From contig JAHJPX010000007.1 in assembly GCA_018819515.1 (NCBI GenBank), forward strand, positions 62,001 to 126,000: DNA of 64,000 nucleotides, written 5' to 3'. This DNA comes from Gammaproteobacteria bacterium (GTDB taxonomy: Bacteria; Pseudomonadota; Gammaproteobacteria; Burkholderiales; Rhodocyclaceae). Shown here piece by piece: positions 8,440 through 18,453 of this stretch. Both the position numbers and the translations under genes were made by a program. Below the pieces are notes generated by a model, which searched no databases, was not told the origin of the DNA, and saw only the letters and a program-made list of their open reading frames with translations. How positions within the stretch are numbered: position 1 is the stretch's first letter; every line of letters begins with the position of its first letter.

Positions 8440-10065
8440 TTACAGCCGGAAGCGATTGACGTTGGTCTTCAACGCTGTCGCCAGGTTCCGCAACTCCTTG
8501 GCGGCCTGCGATACCGCCTCGACGGCGGCGTTGTTTTCCTCGGTCATCTGGGCGATGCTCTCGACGCCATGCGATATCTGATTGCTGGCAGCGGCCTGCT
8601 CCTGCAAGGCGGTGGAAATTTCGTCGACCGCCAGCAGAACCTTGCCGGCACCGTTCTCGATGCTGCTCATCGCCTCGCCGGTCGCGTTGGCCACCGTCAC
8701 CCCCGTCTCGACCTGCGCGGAGCCGGCTTCCATCTGCCTGACCGCGGTCTGGGTGCCGCTCTGGATTTCGCTGATCATGTCGGAGATTTCCTGCGTCGAA
8801 CTGGCGGTCTTTTCGGCCAGCTTGCGCACCTCGTCGGCGACGACGGCGAAGCCGCGGCCCTGCTCGCCGGCACGCGCCGCTTCGATCGCCGCATTCAATG
8901 CCAACAGATTCGTCTGATCGGCAATCTCGCGAATCACGCCGACGATGCCGGAGATCTTCAGCGACTGTTCGCCGAGAACCCGGACTACCTGAGTCGAGCT
9001 ATCGACGGAGCCGGCGATCGTATTCATTTCGCCGACGGTTTCCTTGACGTGCTTCGCCCCGTCGATCGAGAGCTGGCGCGCCTCGTCGGCGAGGCTGTGG
9101 GCGGTCTTGGCACTGTCGTTGACCATGTTGATGCTGACGGTCATTTCTTCGACCGAGGCGGCGATGGACGACGCGGAATCACTCTGCTGGCTGGAGCCGT
9201 CGGCCACCTGTTGTGCCGTCGTGGCGAGCGACTCCGAGGCGTCACCCAATTTGACGGCCGCCTCGTTGATCTGCGCGATCACGTCGTGCAGCGCGTTTTG
9301 CATCTGCTTCATGCCGGCCAGCAGGCTGGTCGTATCGTCCGGCGCCGTCCGAATAACCGTCGCCAGATCGCCCTGTGCGATGCCCTTGACCATTTCCGCG
9401 GCATAGGCCGGATCACCGCCGAGTTGACGCATCACGTCGCGCAAGATCCACAGCGACACGCCGATGCCAAGCGCAAGAAAGACTGCGGCGAGCACGATCG
9501 AGATTGTGGATTCGCTTCCGACCGTTGCGGCCGCGTCGGTTTCACGCGACGCAGCATTGGCCACCGCCACCTTGACCAGATCGTCGATAGCCGCGCGATG
9601 CTCGGCGTATTTTGCAGCGATCTGCTCCAGAACCGGTTCCGCTTTTTGCGCATCACCACTCCTCAAGGCCGGAACAAGTTCGCGCATTTGCAGGTCGAGC
9701 ATTTCCTTGCCCGCCTTGTAGGCCTTGTCCACCAGCAGGGTTTTCGCCGGTCCGTCCGGCAGTTCCTTCTGCCAGTACTGGTGGCGATCCTCAAAGTCCT
9801 TTGCCAGCGAGTTTGCCTTGTCGACGAGCGCCGGCAATTCGGACTTGCGGGAATTCGCCATTTGCAGGGTGACGAGATATGACTCGACCAGATACTCCGG
9901 TGGCGGCAGGATGTCGGCGAGGAGATCTTTCTGCTGAACGATGCCCTGGTATATCGGCCCGTTGACCTTGAGGTGGTTCAGCGTGCTGGACGAATATAGA
10001 ACTGAAGCGAGGAAGCCAGCAGAGAATACGCCGACCAACAACCAAAGTTTGTTCTTGAATGACAT
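8440..10065 (-). CDS. Methyl-accepting chemotaxis protein
   Basis: A 541-residue transmembrane chemoreceptor. TM1 is at about 7-25, followed by a periplasmic helical sensor of ~160 residues, TM2 at about 187-208 ([20 protein letters not shown]) and a HAMP domain at ~205-258. The cytoplasmic signalling domain has its conserved hairpin tip at 380-420 ([20 protein letters not shown]). Heptad-rich Ala/Ser/Glu segments on either side are the likely methylation helices. No CheR-docking pentapeptide is visible; the protein ends NVNRFRL. No che genes are nearby. The ligand cannot be inferred. Confidence 0.95.
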   Translation of the reverse strand: MSFKNKLWLLVGVFSAGFLASVLYSSSTLNHLKVNGPIYQGIVQQKDLLADILPPPEYLVESYLVTLQMANSRKSELPALVDKANSLAKDFEDRHQYWQKELPDGPAKTLLVDKAYKAGKEMLDLQMRELVPALRSGDAQKAEPVLEQIAAKYAEHRAAIDDLVKVAVANAASRETDAAATVGSESTISIVLAAVFLALGIGVSLWILRDVMRQLGGDPAYAAEMVKGIAQGDLATVIRTAPDDTTSLLAGMKQMQNALHDVIAQINEAAVKLGDASESLATTAQQVADGSSQQSDSASSIAASVEEMTVSINMVNDSAKTAHSLADEARQLSIDGAKHVKETVGEMNTIAGSVDSSTQVVRVLGEQSLKISGIVGVIREIADQTNLLALNAAIEAARAGEQGRGFAVVADEVRKLAEKTASSTQEISDMISEIQSGTQTAVRQMEAGSAQVETGVTVANATGEAMSSIENGAGKVLLAVDEISTALQEQAAASNQISHGVESIAQMTEENNAAVEAVSQAAKELRNLATALKTNVNRFRL

Positions 10066-10176
10066 GAACTGCTCCCCTTTCCGGCTTTTCCAGCCGCACC
10101 CTAAAATATATCTAACGGTATATTACCTTTGTAGAATTGCATACTAGCTTCTCGCTATGCGCATGTCAAAATACCA

Positions 10177-11532
10177 CTATGACGACGGGGTCTTGAGCTG
10201 ATTCTGCCGGATAGTCGTCTGCGCGACAATCAGAAAGTAAACAAGAACCAGCAGGCCGGCGAGCAGCAGGCTCGCTGTTGCGGCTAGCCAGAAGCCCGCT
10301 GCACCGCGAGCCCGGCCGAGCAGGTCGGTAAGTCCAAGCACATAGCCGCCACCGAGACCGATGCCCCAGAGCGACACGACGTACACCGCCATCGGCACGA
10401 CGGTGCGCTTGTAGCCACGCAGGATGTTCACCACCACGGTCTGCAAGGCGTCGATGAGGTGGTAGGCGGCAATGATGGCTATCAGCCCGGCGGCAACGGC
10501 GCGTACCTCCACATCGGGCGTATAGAGCGCGGCGATCTGTTCGGCGCCGAGCCAAAGACCACAGGCAACCAGCGACGAGACCGCCAGCCCGAACGCGATG
10601 CCGATCAGCCCGGTGTGGCGGGCCGTGGCCGGATCGCCGGCGCCGAGCGCATGGCCGACCAGCACCAGCGATGCATGGCCGATCGAGAGCGGAATCATGA
10701 AGACCAGGATGGTCAGGTTGGCCGCGACCTGGTGCGCCGCCGACATGGTCGGGCCGAGCCGGGCGATGAACAGCGCCATGAAGGTGAAGGCGGTCACGTC
10801 GACCAGCAGCGTCAGGCCGATCGGCAGCCCGAGCCGCGCCAGTTCGAACATGGCGCGCGGCTTGGGAAAAGTCAGCCGTGACAACACGCCATAGGCGGCG
10901 CAATCCGCCTGCCGCGCGCACCACGACCAGGCAAGGATCGCCGATAGCCAGGAGATCGTTGCGGTCGAGGCGCCGCAGCCGGTCGCGCCCATGCCCAACT
11001 CGACCATATAGAGCGCGTTGAGCGGCACCTTGGCGGCAAGACCGATCAGGTTGAAGGCCATGATCGCGCGCGGCCGCCCGATGCCCGACATGAAGCCGTA
11101 GAAGATGCGGAAGGCCAGGCCGGGCGCGATCCCCCAGGAGATGGCGGCGAGGTAGGCGCGTACTTTCGCCTCCATCGCGGGCGTGAGTTGGGCCAGCGCG
11201 ATGAAGGGCTCGGGATGGCGCAGCAGCAGGGTGCCGGCGATAGCCAGCAGCAGCGCCAGCCAGGCGCACTGGCGCACGTCCTCGCCGATCTCCTTGTAGC
11301 GACCGGCGCCGTAGTGTTGTGCGACCGTCGGCGTCAGCGCCATCAACACGCCCATCGCCGTCATGAACACCGTGATGTAGATGGCCGCGCCGACGCCCAC
11401 CGCGGCGAGGTCCAGCGCCGACAAGCGACCGGCCATCACGGTGTCGATGACGCCGCTGCCGACCACGGCCAACTGCGCCACCAGCACGGGCCAGGCGAGG
11501 TGCACGACGCGGCGAAAGATCGATGGGGTCAA
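10177..11532 (-). CDS. MATE-family multidrug/cation antiporter
   Basis: About 451 residues with twelve predicted TM segments, NorM-like (IFRRVVHLAWPVLVAQLAVV at the N-terminus; VIDTVMAGRLSALDLAAVGV in the first helical pair). It exports cationic compounds in exchange for H+ or Na+. The frame is open much further upstream, antisense to the oxidoreductase gene, but no ATG precedes the first helix. I chose a TTG at 11530-11532 (MTPSIFRRV); a downstream GTG is possible and no strong ribosome-binding site decides. Repeat copy 3 encodes YGVLSRLTFPKP in a loop around residues 214-222. It is divergent from the gene at 11599. Confidence 0.88.
   Translation of the reverse strand: MTPSIFRRVVHLAWPVLVAQLAVVGSGVIDTVMAGRLSALDLAAVGVGAAIYITVFMTAMGVLMALTPTVAQHYGAGRYKEIGEDVRQCAWLALLLAIAGTLLLRHPEPFIALAQLTPAMEAKVRAYLAAISWGIAPGLAFRIFYGFMSGIGRPRAIMAFNLIGLAAKVPLNALYMVELGMGATGCGASTATISWLSAILAWSWCARQADCAAYGVLSRLTFPKPRAMFELARLGLPIGLTLLVDVTAFTFMALFIARLGPTMSAAHQVAANLTILVFMIPLSIGHASLVLVGHALGAGDPATARHTGLIGIAFGLAVSSLVACGLWLGAEQIAALYTPDVEVRAVAAGLIAIIAAYHLIDALQTVVVNILRGYKRTVVPMAVYVVSLWGIGLGGGYVLGLTDLLGRARGAAGFWLAATASLLLAGLLVLVYFLIVAQTTIRQNQLKTPSS
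10867..10890 (+). repeat. Dispersed 24-bp repeat, copy 3
   Basis: 22/24 match. It lies antisense inside the MATE gene, which reads its complement as GVLSRLTF. Confidence 0.85.
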
Positions 11533-11598
11533 GGTCGTAGGGTTTTTGCAGTGCAGCGGATGCCCTAGAATATCAACCTTTGCCTGCCGCCCCGCCGC

Positions 11599-14500
11599 AT
11601 GAGCGCTCGACTCCGGGAAATCCCCTACAACTACACCTCGTTCTCGGACCGCGAGATCGTCATCCGCCTGCTTGGCGACGACGCCTGGCGCGTGCTGGAC
11701 GAACTGCGCAGCCAGCGCGTCACCGGCCGCTCGGCGCGCATGCTCTACGAGGTGCTGGGCGATATCTGGGTGGTGCGCCGTAACCCCTACCTCGAAGACG
11801 ACCTGCTCGCCAACAGCGAGCGGCGCGGCGCACTCATCGGCGCGCTGCGCCACCGGCTGACCGAGATCGAGAAGCGCCGTTCCGGCAACGACGCGGTCGC
11901 CAAACTGCTGGTCGCCGCCCATGAAGCCGTCGCCGACTTCGAGCGCTGGTTCGACGAAACCGAGGCACTGCGCAAGCAGGTCAAGAAGCTGCTGTGCCGC
12001 CACACGCGCTGCGACAACATCGCCTTCGACGGCCTCGCCCGCGTCTCGCACGTCACCGATGCCACCGACTGGCGCGTCGAGTATCCCTTCGTGGTGCTCA
12101 ACCCCGACACCGAGGCCGAGATTGCGCCGCTGGTGCGCGGCCTGATCGAACTCGGCCTGACCATCATCCCGCGCGGCGGCGGCACCGGCTACACGGGCGG
12201 CGCCGTACCTTTGACGCCGAAGTCGGCGGTGATCAACACCGAGAAACTGCTCGACATGAGTGCGGTCGAGGATCGGACGCTGCCGGGCGTCGACCATTCC
12301 TATGCGACCATCCGCACCGGCGTCGGCGTCGTAACCAGGCGGGTCATGGACCGCGCCGACGAGGCCGGGCTGGTGTTCGCCTGCGACCCGACCTCGGCCG
12401 ACGCTTCCTGCATCGGCGGCAACATCGCCATGAACGCCGGCGGCAAGAAGGCCGTGCTCTGGGGCACGGCACTCGACAACCTCGCCTCGTGGAAGATGGT
12501 CACCCCCGACGGCAAGTGGCTGGAAGTCGAGCGCATCGGCCACAATCTGGGCAAGATCCACGATCAGGAAACCGCCACCTTCCGCCTCAAGCATCTGGAC
12601 GATGCCGGCCATCAGGTCTCGGAGGAATTCCTCAGCATCCCGGGCAAGACCTTCCGCAAGGCCGGCCTCGGCAAGGACGTTACCGACAAGTTCCTCGCCG
12701 GCCTGCCCGGCGTGCAGAAGGAAGGTTGCGACGGCATCATCACCTCGGCGGTGTGGATCCTGCACAAGCTGCCGCCGGTCGTGCGCACGGTCTGCCTCGA
12801 ATTCTTCGGCCAGGTGCGCGATGCCGTGCCGGCCATCGTCGAGATCACCGACTATCTGAAGAACAAGCCCGGCGGCGCGATCCTCGCCGGCCTCGAACAC
12901 CTCGACGAACGCTATGTGAAGGCGGTCGGCTATGCCACCAAGGCCAAGCGCCACGGCCGACCGAAGATGGTACTTATCGGCGACATCGTCGGCAACGACG
13001 AGGCCGCCGTGATGCGCGCCACCTCGGAGGTCGTGCGCATGGCCAACGCGCGCTCGGGCGAGGGCTTCATCGCCGTCAGCGCCGAGGCGCGCAAGAAGTT
13101 CTGGCTCGACCGCGCCCGCACCGCCGCCATCTCCAAGCACACCAACGCCTTCAAGGTGAACGAGGACGTGGTGATCCCGCTGCCGCGCATGGGCGACTAC
13201 TGCGACGGCATCGAGCGCATCAACATCGAACTCTCCATCGCCAACAAGCTGGCGCTGTGCGATGCGCTCACCGAGTTCCTGCAGGGTGACCTGCCGCTGC
13301 ATCGGGGCGATGCCACGCTCGACAAGGAAGAGCTGCTCGGCGACCGCCGCAACCAGGCGCTGGCCACCGTCGCCGAAGTGCGCGCCCGCTGGCAGACGCA
13401 GCTCGATTACCTCGACGCGCCCTGGCCGCCGCCCGAACCGGCGCCGCTGCCGCGCCACTGGCACCCGCTGCCGGTGCCACCGCGCAAGCGGCCGGTGAAG
13501 GCCTGGCACCCGATAGCCAACAGCGTCTTCCACAAGCTGCAGGACTACTCGGCGCGTGTTTCGTGGAAGACGGAACTCAAGCCGCTGCTGGAAACGATCT
13601 TCGACGGCACGGTCTATCGGCCGGTGCTGGAACGCATCGACGCGCTGCACGCCGAAGTGCTGCGCGGTCGCATCTTCGTCGCGCTGCACATGCACGCTGG
13701 CGACGGCAACGTGCACACCAACATCCCGGTGAACTCCGATCGCTACGACATGCTGCAGACTGCCTACCAGGCGGTCGAGCGCATCATGCACCTGGCGCGT
13801 TCGCTGGGCGGCGTGATCTCGGGCGAGCACGGCATCGGCATCACCAAGCTGGAGTTCCTGCGCGAGGACGAGATCAAGCCGTTCCGCGACTACAAGCGGA
13901 GGATCGACCCCGAGGGCCGCTTCAACAAGGGCAAGCTGATGGCGGGCAGCGATTTACGTGACGCCTACACGCCCTCGTTCGCGTTGCTCGGCGTCGAGTC
14001 CCTGATCATGGAGCAGTCGGCCATCGGCTCGATCTCGACGCTGATCAAGGACTGCCTGCGCTGCGGAAAGTGCAAGCCGGTCTGCTCGACGCACGTGCCG
14101 CGCGCGAACCTGCTTTACAGCCCGCGCAACAAGATCCTCGGCACTGGCTTGCTGATCGAGGCCTTCCTCTACGAGGAACAGACCCGGCGTGGCGTCTCGC
14201 TGCAGCACTTCGACGAGTTCTCGGACATCGGCGACCATTGCACGATCTGCCACCGCTGCGTGAAGCCCTGCCCGGTCGACATCGACTTCGGCGACGTCTC
14301 GATCGCCATGCGCAACTTCCTGCGCGTGCAGGGCAAGAAGAAGGTCGCCATCGGCACCAAGGCCGCGATGATGTTCCTCAACGCCAAGGACCCCGCGACC
14401 ATCAAGCTGATCCGCGCCGGCATGATCGGCCTCGGCTACAAGGCGCAGCAGCTCGGCCACAAGTTCGCCAAGTCCTTCGGTCTGATCCAGGACAGCACAC

Positions 14501-15471
14501 GCCACCCGCCGGCCACGCTGGGCCGGCCGGGCGTCAAGGCGCAGGTGATCCACTTCCTCAACAAGCCGATGCCGGCCACGGTGCCCAGCCGCACCTCGCG
14601 CGCGCTGCTCGACATCGAGGACAACACGCTGATCCCGGTGATCCGCAATCCGCAGAAGACCCGCGACGATTCCGACGCCGTGTTCTATTTCCCAGGCTGC
14701 GGTTCGGAGCGGCTCTTCTCGCAGGTCGGCATCGCCACGCAGGCGATGCTCTGGCATGTCGGCGCCACCACGGTGCTGCCGCCGGGCTACCTGTGCTGTG
14801 GCTATCCGCAGACCTCGGGCGGCAACGAGGACGTCGGCCAGGCGATCACCATGCAGAACCGCGTGCTGTTCCACCGCGTCGCCAACACGCTCAACTACCT
14901 CGACATCCGCACCGTCATCGTCTCCTGCGGCACCTGCCTGGACCAGCTCGAAAAGTACCAGTTCGAGAAGATCTTCCCCGGCTGCCGGCTGCTCGACATC
15001 CACGAATACCTCATGGAACGCGGCATCAAACTCGACGGTTTGCAGGACACGCAGTATCTCTACCACGACCCCTGCCATACGCCGATGAAGGTGCACAACG
15101 GCACCAAGGTCGCGAGTGCGCTGATGGGCAAGCCGGCCCTGCTTTCAGACCGCTGCTGCGGCGAGTCCGGCACGCTGGCCGTGACCCGGCCGGACGTGTC
15201 GACCCAAGTGCGCTTCCGCAAGCAGCAGGAGATCGAGGCCGGCGTCGCGGCGCTGGAAAAAGTCAGCCGTGGCGACACGCCACCTGCACCGACGAAGATC
15301 CTCACCAGCTGCCCGTCCTGCCTGCAGGGGCTGGCCCGCTACCGTGAGGATGCCAATGTGGAAGCCGAGTACATCGTCGTCGAACTGGCGAAGCGCATCC
15401 TCGGCGAGGACTGGCAGCGCCAGTACGTCAGCGCCGCCAGCGCGGGCGGCATCGAGCGCGTACTGCTCTGA
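11599..15471 (+). CDS. Giant FAD-linked oxidase / 4Fe-4S / CCG-domain oxidoreductase (DUF3683 type)
   Basis: 1290 residues in one chain. An N-terminal DUF3683-like region (~1-150) comes first, then an FAD-binding type 4 (PCMH) domain with [17 protein letters not shown] (~190-206), and an FAD-oxidase C-terminal domain with [13 protein letters not shown] and GEHGIGI (~690-760). Two ferredoxin-like clusters follow, [11 protein letters not shown] (~819-829) and [12 protein letters not shown] (~881-892). HdrB/GlpC-type CCG domains close the chain ([10 protein letters not shown] ~1065, [28 protein letters not shown]). The layout fuses GlcD/Dld-like and GlcF/GlpC-like subunits and should oxidise a 2-hydroxy acid, passing electrons to quinone or another acceptor. 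The substrate is unknown. Repeat copy 4 encodes [11 protein letters not shown] near residue 1220. The stop overlaps the yjbQ start (TGATG). Confidence 0.93.
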   Translation: MSARLREIPYNYTSFSDREIVIRLLGDDAWRVLDELRSQRVTGRSARMLYEVLGDIWVVRRNPYLEDDLLANSERRGALIGALRHRLTEIEKRRSGNDAVAKLLVAAHEAVADFERWFDETEALRKQVKKLLCRHTRCDNIAFDGLARVSHVTDATDWRVEYPFVVLNPDTEAEIAPLVRGLIELGLTIIPRGGGTGYTGGAVPLTPKSAVINTEKLLDMSAVEDRTLPGVDHSYATIRTGVGVVTRRVMDRADEAGLVFACDPTSADASCIGGNIAMNAGGKKAVLWGTALDNLASWKMVTPDGKWLEVERIGHNLGKIHDQETATFRLKHLDDAGHQVSEEFLSIPGKTFRKAGLGKDVTDKFLAGLPGVQKEGCDGIITSAVWILHKLPPVVRTVCLEFFGQVRDAVPAIVEITDYLKNKPGGAILAGLEHLDERYVKAVGYATKAKRHGRPKMVLIGDIVGNDEAAVMRATSEVVRMANARSGEGFIAVSAEARKKFWLDRARTAAISKHTNAFKVNEDVVIPLPRMGDYCDGIERINIELSIANKLALCDALTEFLQGDLPLHRGDATLDKEELLGDRRNQALATVAEVRARWQTQLDYLDAPWPPPEPAPLPRHWHPLPVPPRKRPVKAWHPIANSVFHKLQDYSARVSWKTELKPLLETIFDGTVYRPVLERIDALHAEVLRGRIFVALHMHAGDGNVHTNIPVNSDRYDMLQTAYQAVERIMHLARSLGGVISGEHGIGITKLEFLREDEIKPFRDYKRRIDPEGRFNKGKLMAGSDLRDAYTPSFALLGVESLIMEQSAIGSISTLIKDCLRCGKCKPVCSTHVPRANLLYSPRNKILGTGLLIEAFLYEEQTRRGVSLQHFDEFSDIGDHCTICHRCVKPCPVDIDFGDVSIAMRNFLRVQGKKKVAIGTKAAMMFLNAKDPATIKLIRAGMIGLGYKAQQLGHKFAKSFGLIQDSTRHPPATLGRPGVKAQVIHFLNKPMPATVPSRTSRALLDIEDNTLIPVIRNPQKTRDDSDAVFYFPGCGSERLFSQVGIATQAMLWHVGATTVLPPGYLCCGYPQTSGGNEDVGQAITMQNRVLFHRVANTLNYLDIRTVIVSCGTCLDQLEKYQFEKIFPGCRLLDIHEYLMERGIKLDGLQDTQYLYHDPCHTPMKVHNGTKVASALMGKPALLSDRCCGESGTLAVTRPDVSTQVRFRKQQEIEAGVAALEKVSRGDTPPAPTKILTSCPSCLQGLARYREDANVEAEYIVVELAKRILGEDWQRQYVSAASAGGIERVLL
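15258..15281 (+). repeat. Dispersed 24-bp repeat, copy 4
   Basis: 24/24 match, inside the oxidoreductase gene and read as KVSRGDTP between two conserved Cys motifs of the last CCG domain. Confidence 0.92.
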
Positions 15472-15890
15472 TGCGTCAGGCCAGTCTCCTCGTCACCCTC
15501 GCCGGTCACGGCCGCGGGCTGACCGAGTTCACCGCCGAAGCAAGACGCTTCTTGACCGACACCGGCATCCATGACGGCCTGCTGACGGTCTTTTGCCGAC
15601 ATACCTCGGCTTCGCTGGTGGTCCAGGAAAACGCCGACCCGGACGTTCGCCATGATCTCGATGCCTTCTTCGAGCGGCTGGTGCCTGACGGCGATCCGCG
15701 CTGGCACCACGCCAACGAGGGCCCGGACGACATGTCCGCGCACGTCCGCAGCGCCCTGACGCAAACCTCGCTCGGCATCCCGGTGATCGACGGGCGGTTG
15801 GCGCTGGGGACCTGGCAGGGCCTCTACCTCTGGGAGCACCGCACCGGCAGCCACCGGCGCGAAGTCCTGCTGCACCTGATCGGCGACTAA
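15471..15890 (+). CDS. yjbQ: YjbQ-family protein (UPF0047, secondary thiamine-phosphate synthase)
   Basis: A 139-residue beta-rich protein with the whole family signature: CRHTSASLVVQENADPDVRHD, then DDMSAHVRSALTQTSLGIPV and LGTWQGLYLWEHR. Conserved His and Asp residues form the presumed active site. Members have weak thiamine-phosphate synthase activity, but the real role is unsettled. The start is coupled to the upstream oxidoreductase. The end overlaps the convergent hypothetical gene by 4 bp. Confidence 0.93.
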   Translation: MRQASLLVTLAGHGRGLTEFTAEARRFLTDTGIHDGLLTVFCRHTSASLVVQENADPDVRHDLDAFFERLVPDGDPRWHHANEGPDDMSAHVRSALTQTSLGIPVIDGRLALGTWQGLYLWEHRTGSHRREVLLHLIGD

Positions 15891-16228
15891 TCGTCGAGGC
15901 TCACCGTAGCAGCCGCCGTGGCCCGATCAATGGACACAAGCAATTCGCAGTACTCGCTCTGCGACTCGACAGGCGTCGGGTCGTCGGCGCAACTGCAGCC
16001 GGCAATGATCCCCGAAAAGAAGATGCCCACCCGCGCGTGGATATGTACGGGCTCGGCTTCGGCAGCGATGACCATGACCTCGATCCTGTCGCCGCTGACG
16101 ACGCTGCCGCTCGACAGTTCCTGCTGCAGGGGCAGCAGTGTCGCCTGCGCCTCCAGTTCCCGCTTGAGCGTAGCGGGAAACGCGGGCGACTCCCACGCGG
16201 CAACGGAATCGGGCAGGCGCAGGGTCAT
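15887..16228 (-). CDS. Conserved hypothetical protein
   Basis: 113 residues, no signal peptide. The first half holds an alternating hydrophobic/charged stretch (LPLQQELSSGSVVSGDRIEV). A Cys-x-Cys (GCSCADDPTP) follows near residue 79, in a segment rich in acidic residues. I recognise no named family. The start codon lies 2 bp downstream of repeat copy 5, so its 5' leader is largely the repeat and no ribosome-binding site is visible. The compact overlap with yjbQ and coding-like composition support a real gene. Confidence 0.6.
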   Translation of the reverse strand: MTLRLPDSVAAWESPAFPATLKRELEAQATLLPLQQELSSGSVVSGDRIEVMVIAAEAEPVHIHARVGIFFSGIIAGCSCADDPTPVESQSEYCELLVSIDRATAAATVSLDD

Positions 16229-16230
16229 CG

Positions 16231-16254
16231 AAAAGTCAGCCGTGGCGGTACGCC
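16231..16254 (+). repeat. Dispersed 24-bp repeat, copy 5 (intergenic)
   Basis: 22/24 match. It fills almost all of the 29-bp gap between the hypothetical gene start (16228) and the end of the DUF3443 gene (16258). Confidence 0.88.
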
Positions 16255-16257
16255 GCC

Positions 16258-17466
16258 TCAGTAGGCAATGTAGGGGCCATCGCCGCCAGGCGTGCTGCGG
16301 CCTTCGATGGCGATGGACACGCGACGGCCGTAGAAGAACGGCATGCCCCAGTCGAAGAACGCTCCCAGCGGCGCGCCGATGTTGTCGTAGGCCAGATTAC
16401 CGGGGTTGGCTACGACCAGCGATTCCGCGCTGGCGATCTCGAAATCGACCGCCGCCTGAGTGCCGTTGGTCGCCCCGCGCATCGTTGCGCTGAGCGACAG
16501 CGTGGACATCGGACAATAGAATCCCGGCGCATGACTGGCGCTGTCGCAGGTCGTTATGCTGCCGTCCGGGAAGTACAGTGCGTTGGAGCCGGTATCGACG
16601 AAAGCCGTCAGCGTACTGCCCCCGTATTCGGTTTGCAGTTCGCCGGACGCGTCGAGGTCAAATACCTGCGGACTGCCAAGCGCGTTGTTGGTTCGCGTGC
16701 CGATGCCCAGGTAGAGCTTGCCGGAAACCGTGCGGGCGCCGCTGGCCGGCACAGCGTTCATTTCCACTATCACGCCGTTGTTGTCACTATCGAACGCGGC
16801 TACGGGATTGCGCACCTGCCGCGCAAGGCTGGCAACGGCTGATGAGCAGGTGCCGCTGGGGCAACCGTAGTACCAACCTGGAATCGCGGCCAACGCGCAA
16901 GCCTGGCCGCAATCTTCCGTAAACCAGCCGACGCCGAGGATGCCGTTGGCGAACATGTCCTGGGGGGTGGTTATCGCATCAGCGCCGCGGTTGGCGCATG
17001 AACTGGGCACCACACCCACTGCAGGGTCGGCGATGATCTGAATCGGCAGCGACGTCGCTTTCATGGCCGACAGTTTTACATCGGCCAGCCGGACCGCTCC
17101 CCATGTATAGCCGGTGATGAAAGCGGCGCACGCCGCCATATCGTCGCCGCCGCTCGTCTGCTGGCGCGGCAGGTCGGCCAGCCTCGAATCGAGCACCGAC
17201 GCCAGCACCCGGAAACCGGTGGACGCCGTGTCGAGCAGCACATGATCGATGGTCTGGCAAACCGAACTGCCCGGCCGGCAGATGGTCACGCTGACATAAG
17301 GAATGTTCACGTTGGTCGCCGCGCTGGTAGGTCCGCTGCCGACGGTCACGGTCAGTTCGTTCGTGGCGGCGGAATCTCCGCCGCCACCCCCGCCGCCACA
17401 GCCCGCAATCGCCAGCACCAGCGCCAGAGCGCCCGCCAAGTACCTTCCCGCCATCGCGGCCCTCAC
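16258..17466 (-). CDS. DUF3443 exported lipoprotein, retropepsin-like
   Basis: 402 residues. The lipoprotein signal has lipobox LAIAGC (Cys23) followed by a Gly run. Two short motifs resemble the paired Asp motifs of pepsin-like folds: LLDTASTGFRV (about residues 77-87) and FVDTGSNALYF (about 295-305), both D-T-[AG]-S. This suggests a bilobal aspartyl-protease-like fold. Whether it is active is unknown, since the first motif has Ala in place of Gly. Many Cys residues (SVCQT, ANRGAD, TEDCGQAC) suggest periplasmic disulfides. It is translationally coupled (4-bp overlap) to the DUF2844 gene, a recurring pair in betaproteobacteria. Confidence 0.85.
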   Translation of the reverse strand: MRAAMAGRYLAGALALVLAIAGCGGGGGGGDSAATNELTVTVGSGPTSAATNVNIPYVSVTICRPGSSVCQTIDHVLLDTASTGFRVLASVLDSRLADLPRQQTSGGDDMAACAAFITGYTWGAVRLADVKLSAMKATSLPIQIIADPAVGVVPSSCANRGADAITTPQDMFANGILGVGWFTEDCGQACALAAIPGWYYGCPSGTCSSAVASLARQVRNPVAAFDSDNNGVIVEMNAVPASGARTVSGKLYLGIGTRTNNALGSPQVFDLDASGELQTEYGGSTLTAFVDTGSNALYFPDGSITTCDSASHAPGFYCPMSTLSLSATMRGATNGTQAAVDFEIASAESLVVANPGNLAYDNIGAPLGAFFDWGMPFFYGRRVSIAIEGRSTPGGDGPYIAY

Positions 17467-17900
17467 TTGATTTCGTCGCCGGAGACGCCGGCGGGCAGGA
17501 GTTGCGGCAGCCAGGCGCGGCCGCGGAAGGCGCGCATGTGTCCACCCGACTGCACCACCAGATTCGGCCGGGCGATGCTGACTGGCCCCCGGGCGTTCCG
17601 CCGGGCGCGGACACCCTCCCGAAACTCCTCGAATTGCTCGCCGAACAACTCACGAAGGTCCGGCATTGTCGGCCCGGCCCAGGCGACGCCGAACACCTTG
17701 CCCTCGGCGGACACGTACTCGCGGATCGTCCCGCCGTCCCCGGTCCGGATGTCGCGAACCGTATACGGCCGCGCCGGTACCAGCCGCTGTGCGACGCTTG
17801 CGCCCGGCCCGCCGACGGCGACAGGCGCCGGGTTTCCGCCCAGTCCGGCGAACGCCGGGGACGACAATGCCAGCAGCAGCGGTACGACGTGGTTTCTCAT
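17463..17900 (-). CDS. DUF2844 exported protein
   Basis: 145 residues from the chosen start, with signal peptide MRNHVVPLLLALSSPAFAGL. An earlier in-frame ATG at 17939 would add 13 residues before the signal and is less likely. The middle YTVRDIRTGDGGTIREYVS and GKVFGVAWAGPTMPDLRELF are the conserved core of DUF2844. It is the first gene of a two-gene unit with the DUF3443 lipoprotein. Function is unknown. The pair may form an exported complex. Confidence 0.83.
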   Translation of the reverse strand: MRNHVVPLLLALSSPAFAGLGGNPAPVAVGGPGASVAQRLVPARPYTVRDIRTGDGGTIREYVSAEGKVFGVAWAGPTMPDLRELFGEQFEEFREGVRARRNARGPVSIARPNLVVQSGGHMRAFRGRAWLPQLLPAGVSGDEIK

Positions 17901-18015
17901 GACTTGGAAGATCAGGTTCCCGTGCATCAATGGCGACATTTTTGCACACTGCGGAAAGTCTCGCCAAACGGCGACAGGGGGCCCTTAAGGCGCTCCGTTG
18001 GGTTATCCTTCGGTC

Positions 18016-18453
18016 ATGCAGAACTGTCCGCTTTGCTCGTCGTCAGGCGGCGATGTCGTCTGGGAAGATTCGCGCTGCCGCGTTGTCCGCGTCGGCCAAG
18101 CCGAGGGTGAAGCGTTCCCGGGCTACTGCCGGGTGGTCTGGCAGGCGCATGTCGCGGAAATGACTGACCTCGACCCTAATGGCCGCCGCCATTTCATGAA
18201 CGTCGTTTTCGCCGTCGAGGCGGCGCTACGCTCGCTGGTGGCGCCCGACAAGATCAATCTCGCCGAGCTCGGCAACCAGGTGCCGCATCTACACTGGCAC
18301 GTGATTCCGCGTTGGCGCGACGATAGTCATTTCCCGGCGGCTATTTGGGCCAGCCCGAAAAAGTCAGCCGTGGCGACACGCCATGCACCGACCAACGTGG
18401 CGCTATCGGCGGCCATCGCCGCGACCTTGTCTGAAGCGGAGGGCGGCGCATGA
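18016..18453 (+). CDS. HIT-family hydrolase
   Basis: A 145-residue histidine-triad protein, probably a (di)nucleoside polyphosphate or nucleotide-conjugate hydrolase. The triad HLHWHVIPRW is at residues 91-100, preceded by NLAELGNQVP. The N-terminal CPLC suggests a zinc-binding pair. ATG at 18016 is preferred over an upstream TTG at 17998. The C-terminal extension [13 protein letters not shown] (about 115-127) is encoded by repeat copy 6. It has a 4-bp ATGA overlap with the next gene. Confidence 0.9.
   Translation: MQNCPLCSSSGGDVVWEDSRCRVVRVGQAEGEAFPGYCRVVWQAHVAEMTDLDPNGRRHFMNVVFAVEAALRSLVAPDKINLAELGNQVPHLHWHVIPRWRDDSHFPAAIWASPKKSAVATRHAPTNVALSAAIAATLSEAEGGA
18359..18382 (+). repeat. Dispersed 24-bp repeat, copy 6
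   Basis: 24/24 match within the HIT gene, read as KKSAVATRH after the catalytic triad. Confidence 0.92.

Noticed and set aside
11533..13830. N-terminal ~766 residues of the open minus-strand frame continuous with the MATE gene
   Set aside because: Fully antisense to the well-supported FAD oxidoreductase gene. Composition (low-complexity, Arg/Val/Gly-rich) is that of a GC-rich shadow frame and no family is recognisable.
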